DNA of 64,000 nt. Source: Rhabditophanes sp. KR3021 (lineage: Eukaryota > Nematoda > Chromadorea > Rhabditida > Alloionematidae). The stretch covers positions 7,502,001-7,566,000 of the forward strand of contig CAUJLY010000002.1 in assembly GCA_963281155.1 (NCBI GenBank), in the 5' to 3' direction. Made by a program: the position numbers and the translations under genes. How positions within the stretch are numbered: position 1 is the first letter of the stretch; every line of letters begins with the position of its first letter. The notes under the pieces are model-generated. The model was given only the letters and a program-made list of their open reading frames with translations, was not told the origin of the DNA and searched no databases. Shown here piece by piece: positions 47,785 to 60,375 of the stretch.

Positions 47785-50700
47785 ATGCCTATCTTCTCAA
47801 CGATACGAGCTTTCGGCGATCCTGTCCTTGAAAACACCTTTAAATTGCAACAACTAAAGCGAAACAGAGACCACCTCTTATATTTTCTTTGTGTTTTGAT
47901 AGGTGGTTTGTTAACCTTAGCTATCTCCCACATCCCCAACCTCGACTTCACTCTCTTTTTGGCAGTCCTCTCTACCTGTGGAGGCCTTTCTCTCCAACTA
48001 ACTTTACTCCTCAAAAATGAAACACCAACTTCAACCAACTCCAACCTAACTACCACCACCACCAAAGATTCCCTTGCCTTCGACAAGTCTCCCACCACCA
48101 TTTCCTTCCAAAAACAGCAACAAACTATAACTGTTTTGGTTGCTGTATGGATGGTTTTGACGTTGGTGGGGATGTGGCCTGCTGGGTCCCAATATTCATT
48201 AGTACCTACTGTCATCGTGTACATTTCATTTTACACTATTTTTCCTTTTCAATTGGGGGTGTTAGTGGTGGTGGGTGGATTGTTGGGGGCATGTCAGACT
48301 TTCATATTTATTTGGTCTGTATCAAACCGAAGTACCAGCTTAACTCAATACCTCACCCTGAAGATTCAAAATTCACTAAGTGCTTCGACGCATTTCTCAA
48401 ATCACGAAGATACTTTCTTGTCTGGTCTCTCATTGGAACATGTAAGTTGGGTGTTGTAAATCAAAAGTTAAGATGATGTCTCTTGGGGCAAAGGACTTTC
48501 TTAAAAGGACGTCTTTCTTTATCAAGTCCATCTAAATGTGATTTTTATGTCACATCCCAAACCTCTTCCCCTTTATTACAATAACCTAAAAATAAAGAAA
48601 AGAGTTTATATAATTTGGGGCAATACAAAACATCGAGCAAATAAATGATTAACATTCTTATTATTACTTGCAGATCATCGCAACAGCTCTCATCCATATC
48701 TGGGCCAATTTGATCGGCATCTACATGTACACGGTGAAGATGCGCATAGCCCGAGCCTCCTTCTTAAACGCGCGCTCAGCCCTGGCCACCCAAATCCAAA
48801 GCCAGGAAGAAAACAAACGCATGAACAAACTTCTATCCGGTGCCTTGCCAACTCACATCTTTTCCATTGTCAAGCAATCTCTAGGAGGATCTACCACTCC
48901 CAACATTTACATCCAATCTTACCCCGACGCCACTGTTCTCTTTGGCCGATTTGTTGGGTTGGAGGGTGTTTTGGGTCAGATTAGTGTGCAGGATGCGGGC
49001 AGGTTGTTGAATGAATTAGATGGCAGGATTAATATGTTGGTCCAGAGGAACAATTGTTTTAGGGTGGTTTCCGATGGCATTTTGATTTGTTCCGGAATTC
49101 CACCACCTCATGCCCCTACGGGATGTTCGCCCTTGTTTGAGAAGGCGCCTGCCAGGTGGGCTGCCCGATTCGGGACGGAGCTTTCGATAATGGTACGTTG
49201 TGATTAGTGGCTTGATATATTGCTTTAGGTCAAATCATTTTGTGACAGTACAACAGCTGACTTGTCCTTTCAAATAGGAATAGCAACAGGAAGTGTGAGT
49301 GGTGGCATAAATGGCCTAAAAAAGTGGCATTACGGGGTGATCGGGCCAGCCGTTGACCGAGCCATCGACCTCTCCAAACAAGCTGAATCCGGTTCTATTC
49401 TATTTGCCGAAGAAACAGCCCTCAAAATAGTAGATGAATTTCCGCTGGAAAAAGTAGACCAACTTAAGGCATACCGACTCTTATTGCCCTCAATCATATC
49501 CACTTTAACGACAACAAACAACCTACCTCCAAATGTATTGTTTCCCAATCAAAGAAGACTTAGTCTGGTGACTGTGCCCCAAGCAATAAATCGCCTCCTA
49601 AATTCCTTGCAATCTCCCACCTCTCAAGACACATTCATTGCCAAAGGCCGTGGAGCCATCCAACGAGTCCGGAAGAAGAAAATGGAAACTACTTTAAAGG
49701 ATAAAACAGCTCTCCAACAACCCACCCACCTAACCCTAATCTCCACCCAAAATACCCCCCCAGACACGGACCTGATGTCGCCAATCACGCTCAAATTCGT
49801 AGACCCCACCACCGAATGCCACTACCATGCTGAACTGGACCGATGGTTCATCTCGGCCCTAACCATCTCCATCCTCTTCCTGACCATCTACGGAACCTAC
49901 CACCTACTAACCATCCAAACATTCCTGCCAACCTTGTCCTTGACAGTCCTGGCCTTAGGAGTAATGTTTGTGATGCTATTGATGTTATATGCCAATTACT
50001 TTGCCTCATTCAGTCAATTTATCACCCAAACTTGTCTGGGCCATTCGACGGCCATTTTGTTGGTGTTGGTTGTGGTGTTGACGTGTGGGATGGTGGATGT
50101 GTTTACGTGTCAGGAGGGGGCAACTTGCCCAGACCCTCATTATCAGGCGGGTTCCGTTGTGTTGTGGATGTTGACGGGCAGTGTTTTTGTTAAGTACAGC
50201 AGCTTGATGTTGGTGGGCACGTTGCTGGGCGGGGTGGGGGTGCATGGGGTGCATGGCTTTGTCAAGGGAGTGGACTTCTTTGAAGTCATCCTCGTCCAAA
50301 GTGGAGGGGGACTCAATGTGGACTTAGTCAATGGGCTTAGTGTGCTGGCGTTCATTTTGTACTTGCAAGCTAGGAGAAACGAACGCCTGATCAGGATTGA
50401 TTATTTGTCTGGGATCAGGATTTTGGACGAGAGACAACTGTTGGAACGGTATGAAAATTCAAATGAACAAATAGTGGTCAACTTTTTGCCGGCGCATATC
50501 GCCCAAAATTATTTGGTCAGAAGTGAGCCTTATTGCCATTTGCACCATTCAGTTGGCATAATTTACATCAAAATTAAACCGCATAATGATCAGCAAATAT
50601 GGCATTCAGAGGAAGGTTTTAAGTTGCTGAACCAGATTATTGTTGACATCGACCAAATAAGTGAACACTACCCAGGATTAGAAAAGGTAAAAAGCGCCCA

Positions 50701-52564
50701 TAATGTGTACATTGCCGCAGTCGGTGTTCTCCCTGAAATGAACCAAAACATCCACGATCAACCTTACACAATAGGGGATTTACTCGCTTCCTTAACCGAG
50801 TTCGCCCTCCACATCCGCACACACATCCTCAACGACTACGGCATCCAACTCCGAATTGGAATGGATTGCGGCTCAGCCATAAGTTTGGTCCTCGGTGGTG
50901 AAAGACCCTGTTACGAGGTTGTAGGCAAGCCGATCTTGCACTCAATGTTCTTGGCAAATGAAAGTGAAAAGCACGGTGGTTTGATCGTATCTGAGGAAAT
51001 TTACCTGGCACTAAGGCCAAGGCAGTTTATCTTTGCCGATGACTTCCCCATTGCCGTGACTGTTGTGACAGGGACCAAGCAAAATGGGGAACATGACGTG
51101 TACTATTCGGTGCCTCCTGGCAGTACAATGACTTCCAAGAAACACCCCATCTCCACCCTCATCAATGGTTATGTCTTTGAGGCAGATAGAAAGATGATGG
51201 AGCAATTGAATCAAGTTTTTGCCGATTACGATGAGACGGTGGGAAGTGACTTGATTAAGGAGGAGTTTCTGTATGGACATGAATCACCAGAAGGTGAATT
51301 AAGAAGAATCAGTAGGAATGTAAATCCAATGGACGCTTTAAGTTCAATGAATACCTCCTTTTCGAGTGAAGTTGCCAGCATCGACATTGACGTCGAGTCG
51401 GATTCTGAGTTGGAGTGGTATAGTCCTCTGTATAAGGGTCAAAACCAACTTCACTCCAAACCTAACCTCCCCTCAACTCAAAATGTCCCTTCCCCTGCCC
51501 CAAAAGAAGCCAACTTGTTGAGAAAGGCATCGGAGAGCAACTCGGTGAGGAGCAACCTACCTTTAAATAGACACCTGTCCGTAAACAAAGAAAAAAGTAA
51601 ATCGAACCGTGCCTTAGTCTATAGTGACTTTTCTGAATCTGAAAACTTGCTCCCCTCCATCGGATTGTCTTGTGAAAGAAGAAACAAAAGGATGAGTGTG
51701 TCCCGAAACGGACCTAAATTGCCTGGCTGGTTGATGGCCAGCAAGCATAGCATCAACAATGGGTCGTCTGAATTGTCTTTGAATAGAGGAAATAAATGCC
51801 AAGAAGTGTCAAGAAATGGGTCGATGTCTGCTTTAGATAGATTGAATGCGACGGCAAGGCGTGTCGACAACATGCTGAAAGAATTGGCCGGTGTGGATGA
51901 CTTGGAAATAGGAGACAATTCGAGGTACGAGGATGTGGAAGTTTCGAAATTTCCTCTCAATTATGCGTCGTCTGTTGGGGGAGGTTCAGTGAGGTCAGGT
52001 TTGTATCGAATGGGAAGGGCACTGTCATCAACCTGCCAGACAGATTACGATAACATGGAAAGCGAGAATAATAGTGACCATGACTTGGATCCGGCCACTT
52101 CTTCCAAGTTGGAGGAATTGAAACTGGCTTTGAAGGGTGGTCTGGGAGATAGTCATATCTCATCCACTAATAGAAGAACCAAAAGATCCAAACGTGGTTT
52201 ATTCGGATTTGGGTCATTTGGAAAGAGGTGCGGTGATACTGGGGATGAGGCCGATGGTGAGGAAAGCAATTGTTCCTCTTTAGCTGCCTCCCAAATCTTC
52301 GATTCAGTTCGTTGGAAATCCGTTCATTCAATTGGTTATGAGAATGAATACGAATTCTCCAACAATAAATATAATTACTTCGACGATCGGTTTGAGTATA
52401 TTGACGATGAAGCAGACCAATCCCTTTCCCACTTGCCAACAACTAACGAACCCCCGAAGAACAATTTCGATGCCTTAAAAGAAATGTCAAAACTAGCAAA
52501 AGATATTCAACAAAACTTCGGAGATTACCAACTAGCCTCTTTTGAAGACAACAAAAAGGCATAA
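47785..52564 (+). CDS. class III adenylate-cyclase-like membrane protein with degenerate catalytic sites
   Basis: Three exons (47785-48441, 48674-49192, 49229-52564) give about 1503 residues. The order is: N-terminal membrane cluster; cyclase domain C1 (LLSGALPTHIFSIV, ATVLFGRFVGLEG, LLNELDGRINML, FQIGIATGSVSGG, LKKWHYGVIGP); second membrane cluster; cyclase C2 (VNFLPAHIAQNYL, LLNQIIVDIDQI, NVYIAAVGVLPE, LRIGMDCGSAISLVLGG); and a long Ser-rich tail. Compared with active enzymes, the first metal Asp of C1 (LFADIVG) is Gly (LFGRFVG), and the C2 transition-state Asn/Arg (NTVNVASRM) are replaced (KPILHSMFL). So it is probably a pseudo-cyclase. The architecture is metazoan transmembrane cyclase; a worm ACY-3-like divergent member is possible but unproven. 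Confidence 0.8.
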
Positions 52565-52811
52565 TATTTATCTAAATAATATTAATAATTTACAGCAATC
52601 GGTGTGCTTTAAAAATAGTTTTATATTTAACGATATGGGTAGATACTAATAAAGGTATTAATCAACATTTACTTGAAACACAACAAAGTTAAATAAAAGA
52701 GTTTATTTAAGGTTCATATTAAGAAGGCATAGATGTAGTTGTTTTAAAAAATTGTACAATATTAAGTACATAAATAAGGTAATGAAATAGATTTAATGAT
52801 TAGTCCAATGT

Positions 52812-55142
52812 TTAGTGATTGGTTCCGTTTGCATTTGGAGATTCATGATGTAGTCGTTCGATGTCTGTGAACTGGACATGTGTGCCACCTCCGGCCGTTG
52901 GGATGCACTCTCCTTTGAAGACATTTGTAGAGATGTTCCCATGCTGATCGACTTCTTGGTGAGTCAGGATGTAGTCGGAGCTCTTCTTCAGATCCTGTCT
53001 TGTAGGGTTCGCCGTAGACTTGATGTTTTGCCCTTTCCCAACCCCAGGCTTCAGGATTGTCCCGGTTGGGACGGCACGTACATTCTGGTGGTCCAAGACC
53101 CTGCCATTAGCACTTTGAGATCTGCGGTGGTATTTTGGATTGACATAGCCGTTTCGGGCACTTGCATGGGGTGATTTGACACTTGGATGGAAGGTCGTCG
53201 TTTTAGTTGCCACTTCCTTTCTGCCCGAACGAGGTGAAGCGAAAGGTGGTTCTTCGGATGGGGCGTCGAATCTGTTTCTTAACACCGCCACTGACGGTCC
53301 ATTCTTCTTGTTTCCATCCAACCCAAGATTAGTACAGATCTCGTTCGCAAACCTTAGGGCTCTTTTTCGTTGCTCCAGCTCCCTAAGCGCCTCTTCCTTT
53401 GCCTTCCGACCAGACTCTTCCCGGCTTAGTCTTTCATTGTCCTCGACCTCGTAAAGGGCGAGACGTTTCTTCAAAGCCCCGATCTCGCGCTGGCAGTGGT
53501 GTACTCTGCCGTTGAGAACCGCATTAGCTTGGTGCACTTCTCCGTTTTCTCCCACCAGCTTTTCGTTCGCCGCTTTCAAAAGGTCTCTCTCACAGCACAC
53601 TGCCTTCACCAACTCAACGAAGTTGCTCGTCTTTTCAGAGTAAACGGCAGCCATTTGGAGTCTCTTCAAAGACATGGCCCTGTAATACTGGACGTTTTCC
53701 TCAGCTATGGCCAATGACTCCTCGATGTCTGCTTGGCCAAAATACATTTTCTTAGCAGGAGGAGGGCCATACAGGTTCATTGTCCCACACGGACTCTTCA
53801 CCTCCTTCTCCATTTCCCGATGCCACGTCTGGATGTCTCTTCTCGAGAAATTGCACCCAAATTCAAACCGACAACTACTCTCCTCCTTCTCTGCCACTTT
53901 GATGACAACGTCCTGGGCTTGCTCGGCAAATAGGAGAGTTTGGGCGTTTTCTTCAAAGTCGTCTGGCTTCGGATCACAACAAATGATCATCCTGATCTTT
54001 CCGCGTCCTTCGAAGAATTGCTTGAATAGAAGGGTAAGCTTCGAATCGCGATAGGGAATTAGCTGGGGTGGTCCTGCTTTCTTTTGGTTTTCACGCATCT
54101 TTTGGAAGCACTGGCGCAGTGAAAACAAGCTCTTGTTGATACCACCGGCATCAACGAGTGTCTGGCCTCTATTTTCGGTCCTCTTGGCCCTCTCACTTCC
54201 AGCAAGATCGACCAACACCAAAGCAGAGGTAACAACCTTGTTGAAATCACACTCAGGATACCCAAGAACGGGATCAAGAGGAGCCATGACGAGTCTGATT
54301 TGGAAAATTGAGTGGGCCCTAGAACTGGTGCGATTCAACTTTGTTTCAGAAACTTTTCTCCGCTCCTGAGCACTCTCGTACAGGGCCATAACCTCATCCG
54401 TGCTACACACCTCAACTTCAATGAGGTTCTCGACGTAGGCTGTGCACCCATCTCCCATCTTAATCCCCTTCGTCATGTTCAGTCGGTCACTGGAAGTGAC
54501 GTTCTCATCCAACAGATCGTAACAGTAATCGTTCCAAATTTCAACGTAACTCACAAAGACAGAGACCCCAACGTTAGTTGGAACCTTCTGGACCTTCCGG
54601 CTTTCGAAACACCTCGTGTTCAGCTTCAAGTCGGGCTGAGATTGTTGGCGCCGACATTCCCTCGCTTCCAATTCCGTCCTCACCCCAAACTTGTTCCGAC
54701 CCATCGGGTACAGGACCCCCTTGTCGAGTGGGTTGGCGATGGAGTTGAAGATGACATCGACGGATCTGGGCAAAATGCCAGTATCGTCTCCACGGCCCGT
54801 CATTGTATGAGTCTTACCCCCGCCAGTAACTCCATACGTAAATAGCAACCCAGACTGCCCCCTCAAAACATCCCCAATAAAATCCATCCCACACTTCTCA
54901 AACACCTCGCCCTGCTTGTCCCATTCGTCAAACACCTGCCCGAATTTGAACCAGGAATCCTCGAAACAGCCACCATTTGATTTGATGTACCCCTCAGGTG
55001 CTTGAAGCTTCACGAGGCCACCTCCGCATGCTGTGATGCATGGAGTCTCGCCAGAACAGGGCTTGATGCGGCAGACAACTTCCAAAGTTTGACTGAAATT
55101 AAAAGGGCATTTGTCTTTGATACTCGTTCTAACTTACGACAT
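52812..55142 (-). CDS. zen-4: kinesin-6 motor (ZEN-4/MKLP1/KIF23)
   Basis: Exon 1 is only five bases (ATGTC, 55138-55142), joined to 52812-55092 by a 45-nt intron. The protein is 761 residues, near the usual size for ZEN-4. The family bundles antiparallel microtubules in the central spindle with a RhoGAP (centralspindlin) and is needed for cytokinesis. Motor motifs: Walker A GVTGGGKTHT (about 89-96), switch I NRTSSRAHS (255-263), switch II LVDLAGSERAKRT (297-302). A long charged insertion between motor strands is typical of kinesin-6. The neck and coiled coil lie at about 470-590, and a basic Ser-rich tail follows. It converges on the cyclase gene, 247 bp away. Confidence 0.85.
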
Positions 55143-56116
55143 GGCGGCTAATTTGTCCTTAATAATTAGTTGGCCCCAGTAATAATGTTGGCCTGGGTAT
55201 TTGTTAGCTGAAACAAGGCAAGTTTAAGAAAGGCATGGCATGAGGGGAGGCGAGTTTAAGGGTAGTGGCGTAACGACAAGACACAATCACGACACTAGAT
55301 CATCAATTGTATGGAGTTTTAAATATGAAACACTTTTCTCAAATTAAGGAACTTTTATATGGCAAGGACAACTTTTAAAAGCGTAAACAAATTTTAATGG
55401 TGACAAGGTGTCGTGATTTGGTGTGGGAAATGTGTAATAGTGGAGAGACGAACAATGTCTACTTACATACAAAGCAACATAATATGGCATCAATTTGTAT
55501 TTAGCTTTAAAATATATTAGATGTAAAGGCATTTGGCAAGTGTATAGAGGAGTCACATAAAATTGGACGGAATTGGCAAGTGTGCCAATCAAAAAATTAC
55601 CAAACTAGTTTCTTGCAATGCATGGTGTAGTGATGTGTTCAAAAGGTACAACTAGCTTTTTATTTTAGCACCAAGGTAAAGTCATGCTTTAATAGACTGT
55701 CAATTTGACGTAGGTAGGATAAAAACAAATTAAACAACAGTTTAAAAATAGTTATTTAAGGGAGTTGCACTTCAATAAACGGTACAATGTATAGAGTCAG
55801 CGTTTAAATAAAAGTGGGATCAGAGAGATGTGTTGTGTATTGGATATGAACCAAATACACTAGATGGGTGTAGTAGTTGGCGCATTTATCTTGCGTGGAT
55901 TTTTTGGAAAGTAGAGTATGAGACACTTTGGCTGTTTGTTTAGCAACATTATGTCAATTTTTAATCACAGATCAAAGGAGTTACGCTAAATTGAAATCGC
56001 GTTTTGATTAATTAAAATTAATTAAATGCAAGATAATTTATATTGAAGCCCACTACCCTCCATCTCTGACACGTCACCATGTCACCCCACACGAAACTAA
56101 AAAATTGAATACCTCG
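55143..56116. other. non-coding region upstream of zen-4
   Basis: About 1 kb without coding character. It contains the probable zen-4 promoter. Nothing else recognised. Confidence 0.4.
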
Positions 56117-56548
56117 AAATTCGTCATTGACTTACTTTCAGGAGGAGCATCAGCTGCCATCTCAAAGACAGCAGTAGCTCCAATCAAAGAGTCAGACTTC
56201 AAGCACAAGACCCCTCATCTGCTATCACCAAAGACACGAGATACAAAAGTAATCATACTTGACATTCAATAAACTACCATAAAATTTGAGGCATTTTGAT
56301 ATATTAATCTGAATTCCTAAGAAACAGGAGTCGCTGCTTTGTGGAGAGGAAATCTTGCCAATCTCATCCACATACTTCCCAACCCAACCTTTAAACTTCG
56401 CCTTCAAGGACACCTGCTGTGGTGTATTTACGGCTGGTTACGACAAGAAGAAAGATTCCTGAAAATGTTTGGTTGGAAAGTTGGCTTCCGGTGGGGTGGA
56501 GGAGCATTGTGTTTGTGCCTCGTTTATCCATTTGAGTTTGCCAAATAG
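56117..56548 (+). pseudogene. ADP/ATP translocase (ANT) fragment
   Basis: FVIDLLSGGASAAISKTAVAPI is followed in another frame by QRVRLQAQDPSSAITKDTRYK, then after an intron-like stretch GVAALWRGNLANLIH, and finally GGGALCLCLVYPFEFAK. This follows the order of the mitochondrial ADP/ATP carrier N-terminal half and second repeat (SKTAVAPIERVK, WRGNLANV, CFVYPLDFAR). Multiple shifts and missing parts make it a pseudogene. The retained intron suggests a DNA-level duplicate rather than a retrocopy. Confidence 0.6.
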
Positions 56549-56714
56549 TTACGGCGGAACAGGAGGTGCCCTTGTCCTTGCTTTCTACCAAGAAATTCAA
56601 AAGTATCTCCAAACGGTATTGAGGATAAAATACAGCATTTGATTTGACCCTATCAGAGTCACCTCATTATTTATGATGAATAAAGATATATATAGTAATT
56701 TTTTATTTTATTTT

Positions 56715-57404
56715 TTAATATATTGGGTAAATGGTAGGCTTTTCGTCGATCTGAATTTGATAAATATTATGTAGTGTTGGTGTTTGTTTGTCTTCGTTTG
56801 ATTGGAGTAAATGCTTTTGGTATGATTTGTCGAGGTAGTGTAGAAATATGAATTCCCCAATCAAGGATAATGTCCAAACGACAGACCCCCACCAAAGGGA
56901 GCAGTTTACAAAATTGTAAATATCCTTGTCTACTTGAATGACATATGACTTCAGAAAGTGAATTTCGGCAATGACAACAATGAAGACCGAAAATAAAACT
57001 GCGAATGAAAGGTGTTTGATATATTTTGCCATCATTTTGAATCTAGCCATAAGGACTAGTAAAAGAATGGCATGGATGAGTGTGATGGTGATAGCACCAA
57101 ACATCAGCCACATACTAAAATATCGCTGCGGTGATTCCTCCAGAACATTAAGCAGAACCTCATCAAATGCATCCTTCTTCATGGAATTGATGATATGAAC
57201 TAAAACAAATATGAATTAGTTATCGAAAGTCATTATACCTCCAAAGGCATGGCAAACTATATTCTGTACAGTGAGTGCATAGAAGAACACCAACAAATAG
57301 CCGCAAACTTTGCGTCCCTTTTCATCCCATGTTTGGTATAAAATGTTATTACTAGAAGAATATTGTTCAGACTTAATCATATTATAAAAAATAGTTGTTT
57401 TCAT
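56715..57404 (-). CDS. four-helix membrane protein, worm-type, unknown function
   Basis: Two exons (57239-57404 and 56715-57199) join to 216 residues. Hydrophobic helices: VCGYLLVFFYALTVQNIV, WLMFGAITITLIHAILLLVL, HLSFAVLFSVFIVVIAEI, SLWWGSVVWTLSLIGEFIFL. The C-terminal 40 residues are polar, with KQTPTLHNIYQIQIDE. No signal peptide or known motif is seen. It resembles small tetraspan worm proteins of unknown function. Confidence 0.6.
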
Positions 57405-57866
57405 TGTAATCCAACTTTATATAGAATTCAAAAACTGTTTACTCTACTACTTCTTATCAGGTAATAATAGTAATAAAAGAGTAAAGATTAAAAAATAGCT
57501 TTTTTGTTTAATAACAAAATACTAAAAAGCTTTGTACAATTTATATAGATTTAAAGAGACTAAATTTGGGCTGTGTAATCAACTAAAAAATGTTTAAATG
57601 AGTTCAAATTGTGGTGTTTGCATTTGAGACTGTTTAAAATAGTTTTGATTAAATAAATCAAATACTGGGCTAATATACAATTTTGTTAGAATAGTTTTTT
57701 CCTGCATCTGTTCCAAAATGTATTTTGCGATTTATTTATATTATGCGATCAGATTAAAAGAGGAAAAACCAGAAACAGTGCAATAATTTAAAATTATTTA
57801 TTAAATAGGCAGATTAGGGTTAAATATTACTAATATATTTTAATGATTAATTCAAAATAACAAACA
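57405..57866. other. intergenic region
   Basis: AT-rich spacer with no recognised gene. Confidence 0.4.
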
Positions 57867-60116
57867 TCATTTCTGAACAACAAACATTTTTTTAATATTT
57901 TCCGGTTTGATAATTGCTTTTCGCACTTTGAAGTGATGTACAATATACTTCCACTCCGAGCTGTTTTCGAGATAAGTGATGTCTCCGAATATGAATAATC
58001 CGGAACGAGCTCGAGAAAGAGCAACATTTATTCGTTTTGGGTTTTTGATAAAGTCTGAGCATATTTGATCACCGTATTTAGCTGTTTTGGTGGTGCACAG
58101 TAAAATGACATCTTTCTCATCTCCTTGAATTCCGTCAACTGTATTGATACTAATTCTACTATTTTTCATCATTTTCCTGAGACATCCAACTTGCCCACGG
58201 TACATGCAAATAATGCCGATTTGATGAGGCGCAAAGCCTCTTTCCAACAACTGATGCACGAAATCTCTAGCATAAACAGCTTCCTGTACATTGGCAAAGG
58301 AAGTTCCTAAAGAAGAAGTCATTTCACTTCCATCGGTTTCGATCCATGCAAAGGGATACTTAGATGATGGCAGATTTAAATTAGTCAAAACTAAGTCACG
58401 TTCTCCTCTTCTGACTCCACATATTAATTGTTTATTATAAAAGGATGTGGAAACAATATCTAAAATCTTGCTATGCATTCGATACGAAACTCTTAAATTC
58501 TTGAAAGGGACGGATCTTTGGATGAAATGCAGAACCGATTGATTGAAGAAGTTGCTTATTCCCGTTTCTTCGCATTCTTTGTTAATAAAAGGAGGTAATT
58601 GGTTTGTGTCTCCGATTATGAGGAAGCTGGTGGCATTGGGAAAAGTTGAGGCCATGTAAAGAAATTTACACAACGTCATTTGGGATCCTTCATCAACAAT
58701 GACGCGACTTATCGTGCTTTTCTTCATTTTTCCTTCCAATGTGCCTACTCCGTAGTTTGAGGTGGCAGCAATCATTTGTGGGCTGTGATATTTGATTAAA
58801 ATCCTATTCTTGATCACCTCCAACTCCTTGAGAATCGACCTAAATTTTCGCATCGTCTTATCACCTAATTGGACTCGAATGTCATACTCTTCCAAAGCTT
58901 GGGTCCCTTCGTACAAATCCGTTAACGACACCTTTTCTTTTTCACTTAATTTATCGAAGTACCTGCTTAGCAGACTCTTTGAGATGTTTGCTTCAGAGAC
59001 CTGCAGTGTTTCTTTCAAGGTCATTTCATGTCCAGGAGAATAGTATCTAATCACATTCCGTGAACCTAAACTCTGTTTGTGCGCAGATTCGGCCAGATTG
59101 TCCACCGATTTATTTGTTTCGGCAGTTAAAAACACTATTTGATCTACTGAATTAGCGATTACTCCGGCCACAACTGTTTTTCCTGTCCCACAAGGAGCCT
59201 GGATGTATGTTACTGGAAACCCGGCTAAGGACATGTGGAAAGCATCTGATTGTTCTTTATTTAATTGGAGACCTTCAAGTACAGGAGGCGGCAAATGGCT
59301 GTAATCAACTTCTGGAACGTCCCCCTTTTTGTCTTGGTTCAAGATTAGAGATAAGAATTGCTGGCCGACACAGTTCTTCCAGAAAGCACTCATATGTTTA
59401 GTGAATGACCTTAGTTCGTTTGATCTGCAAAAAGGTTTCAAAAAGACTTCCAAGGACTGATCAAAGAGCTTCTCTATCCCCACATCTAACGTCTCAGTAA
59501 TGAAATTTAACTTCAGTTGCAAGGATCCAATAGTTGGATGTTCTTCTTTGAGGGTCATTTTACAAATAATAGCTTGAAGGCATTTTTGTTTATTCTGACT
59601 TCCATCTTTTTTCAACTGTGAATTGAATAGAACTTCAGCCTTTGCCCCAATTTTGTAGCCAAGACTTTCAAGTTCCCCAACTTCGACTGGTTCATCGAAC
59701 TTGATGATGCATCGTACTTGGAACGACCCCGAAACAGATGTATCTTTGACGACTCCATACTTCACTACCCGCCTACCAATACCGTCAAGATTTTTTCGCT
59801 CCGCTTCTTCACACATCTTCAGGCACTTGAAACACTCCTCCGTGACTTGCGTATCATCTCTAAACTCAATCTTTTCCGTCCTTTCATCTCTTTTCCCCAG
59901 ATTCCTTTCGATCCTCTTGAAAATATTGAGAACGTCTTCGATCCCCCAATCGGCAATCCTATCAGTGTCGGTATCTGTATGGAGGTCATCTCCTAACTCA
60001 CATCTCACATTCTTGGCAGTATCTTCCCCGACCTCCGTATCCACCATCCTAGAATTGATGTCTGCAAAGATACTTGGTTTGTTAGTGAAGTGATTCTCGT
60101 ACCCTTCCTTCGTCAT
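57867..60116 (-). CDS. UPF1-like superfamily 1 helicase, single exon
   Basis: 749 residues in one uninterrupted frame. SF1B helicase motifs in order: Walker A QAPCGTGKTVVA (307-314), motif II VDEGSQ (474-479), motif III GDTNQLPP (502-509), SYRMHSKI (544), motif V TVDGIQGDEKDVI (659-671), motif VI NVALSRARSGLFIFGD (697-712). Such enzymes unwind RNA or DNA in the 5'-3' direction; worms have many paralogues of unknown role. The N-terminal 280 residues have a Cys cluster (CFKCLKMCEEAE) but no clear CH domain. The lack of introns is unusual for a gene this long here. Functional target unknown. Confidence 0.8.
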   Translation of the reverse strand: MTKEGYENHFTNKPSIFADINSRMVDTEVGEDTAKNVRCELGDDLHTDTDTDRIADWGIEDVLNIFKRIERNLGKRDERTEKIEFRDDTQVTEECFKCLKMCEEAERKNLDGIGRRVVKYGVVKDTSVSGSFQVRCIIKFDEPVEVGELESLGYKIGAKAEVLFNSQLKKDGSQNKQKCLQAIICKMTLKEEHPTIGSLQLKLNFITETLDVGIEKLFDQSLEVFLKPFCRSNELRSFTKHMSAFWKNCVGQQFLSLILNQDKKGDVPEVDYSHLPPPVLEGLQLNKEQSDAFHMSLAGFPVTYIQAPCGTGKTVVAGVIANSVDQIVFLTAETNKSVDNLAESAHKQSLGSRNVIRYYSPGHEMTLKETLQVSEANISKSLLSRYFDKLSEKEKVSLTDLYEGTQALEEYDIRVQLGDKTMRKFRSILKELEVIKNRILIKYHSPQMIAATSNYGVGTLEGKMKKSTISRVIVDEGSQMTLCKFLYMASTFPNATSFLIIGDTNQLPPFINKECEETGISNFFNQSVLHFIQRSVPFKNLRVSYRMHSKILDIVSTSFYNKQLICGVRRGERDLVLTNLNLPSSKYPFAWIETDGSEMTSSLGTSFANVQEAVYARDFVHQLLERGFAPHQIGIICMYRGQVGCLRKMMKNSRISINTVDGIQGDEKDVILLCTTKTAKYGDQICSDFIKNPKRINVALSRARSGLFIFGDITYLENSSEWKYIVHHFKVRKAIIKPENIKKMFVVQK

Positions 60117-60375
60117 TCCAACGAGTCCCTTAGTCTATGAGTCTCTCTCAAAGTAGGAGCAAATTCCAAAGTTCCTTTAAGATTTGAAAAGACAAAGTTA
60201 TGGTTTGGTATCTAAAAGCCACCATTAAAAAGACGTCAAAAGTCAACACAAAAGTTATTTAAGGATAAAGACCAATTCAATCTCATTAAAGTTCTTTATT
60301 TTTATCTTAACAATTATTACAGCTATAACATATAAATTTCTATATTTTTTAATAATCACATTAAACTGCCAACAT

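Noticed and set aside
49330..52442. Several long minus-strand frames opposite the cyclase gene
   Set aside because: They are antisense shadows of a well-conserved coding region in higher-GC sequence.
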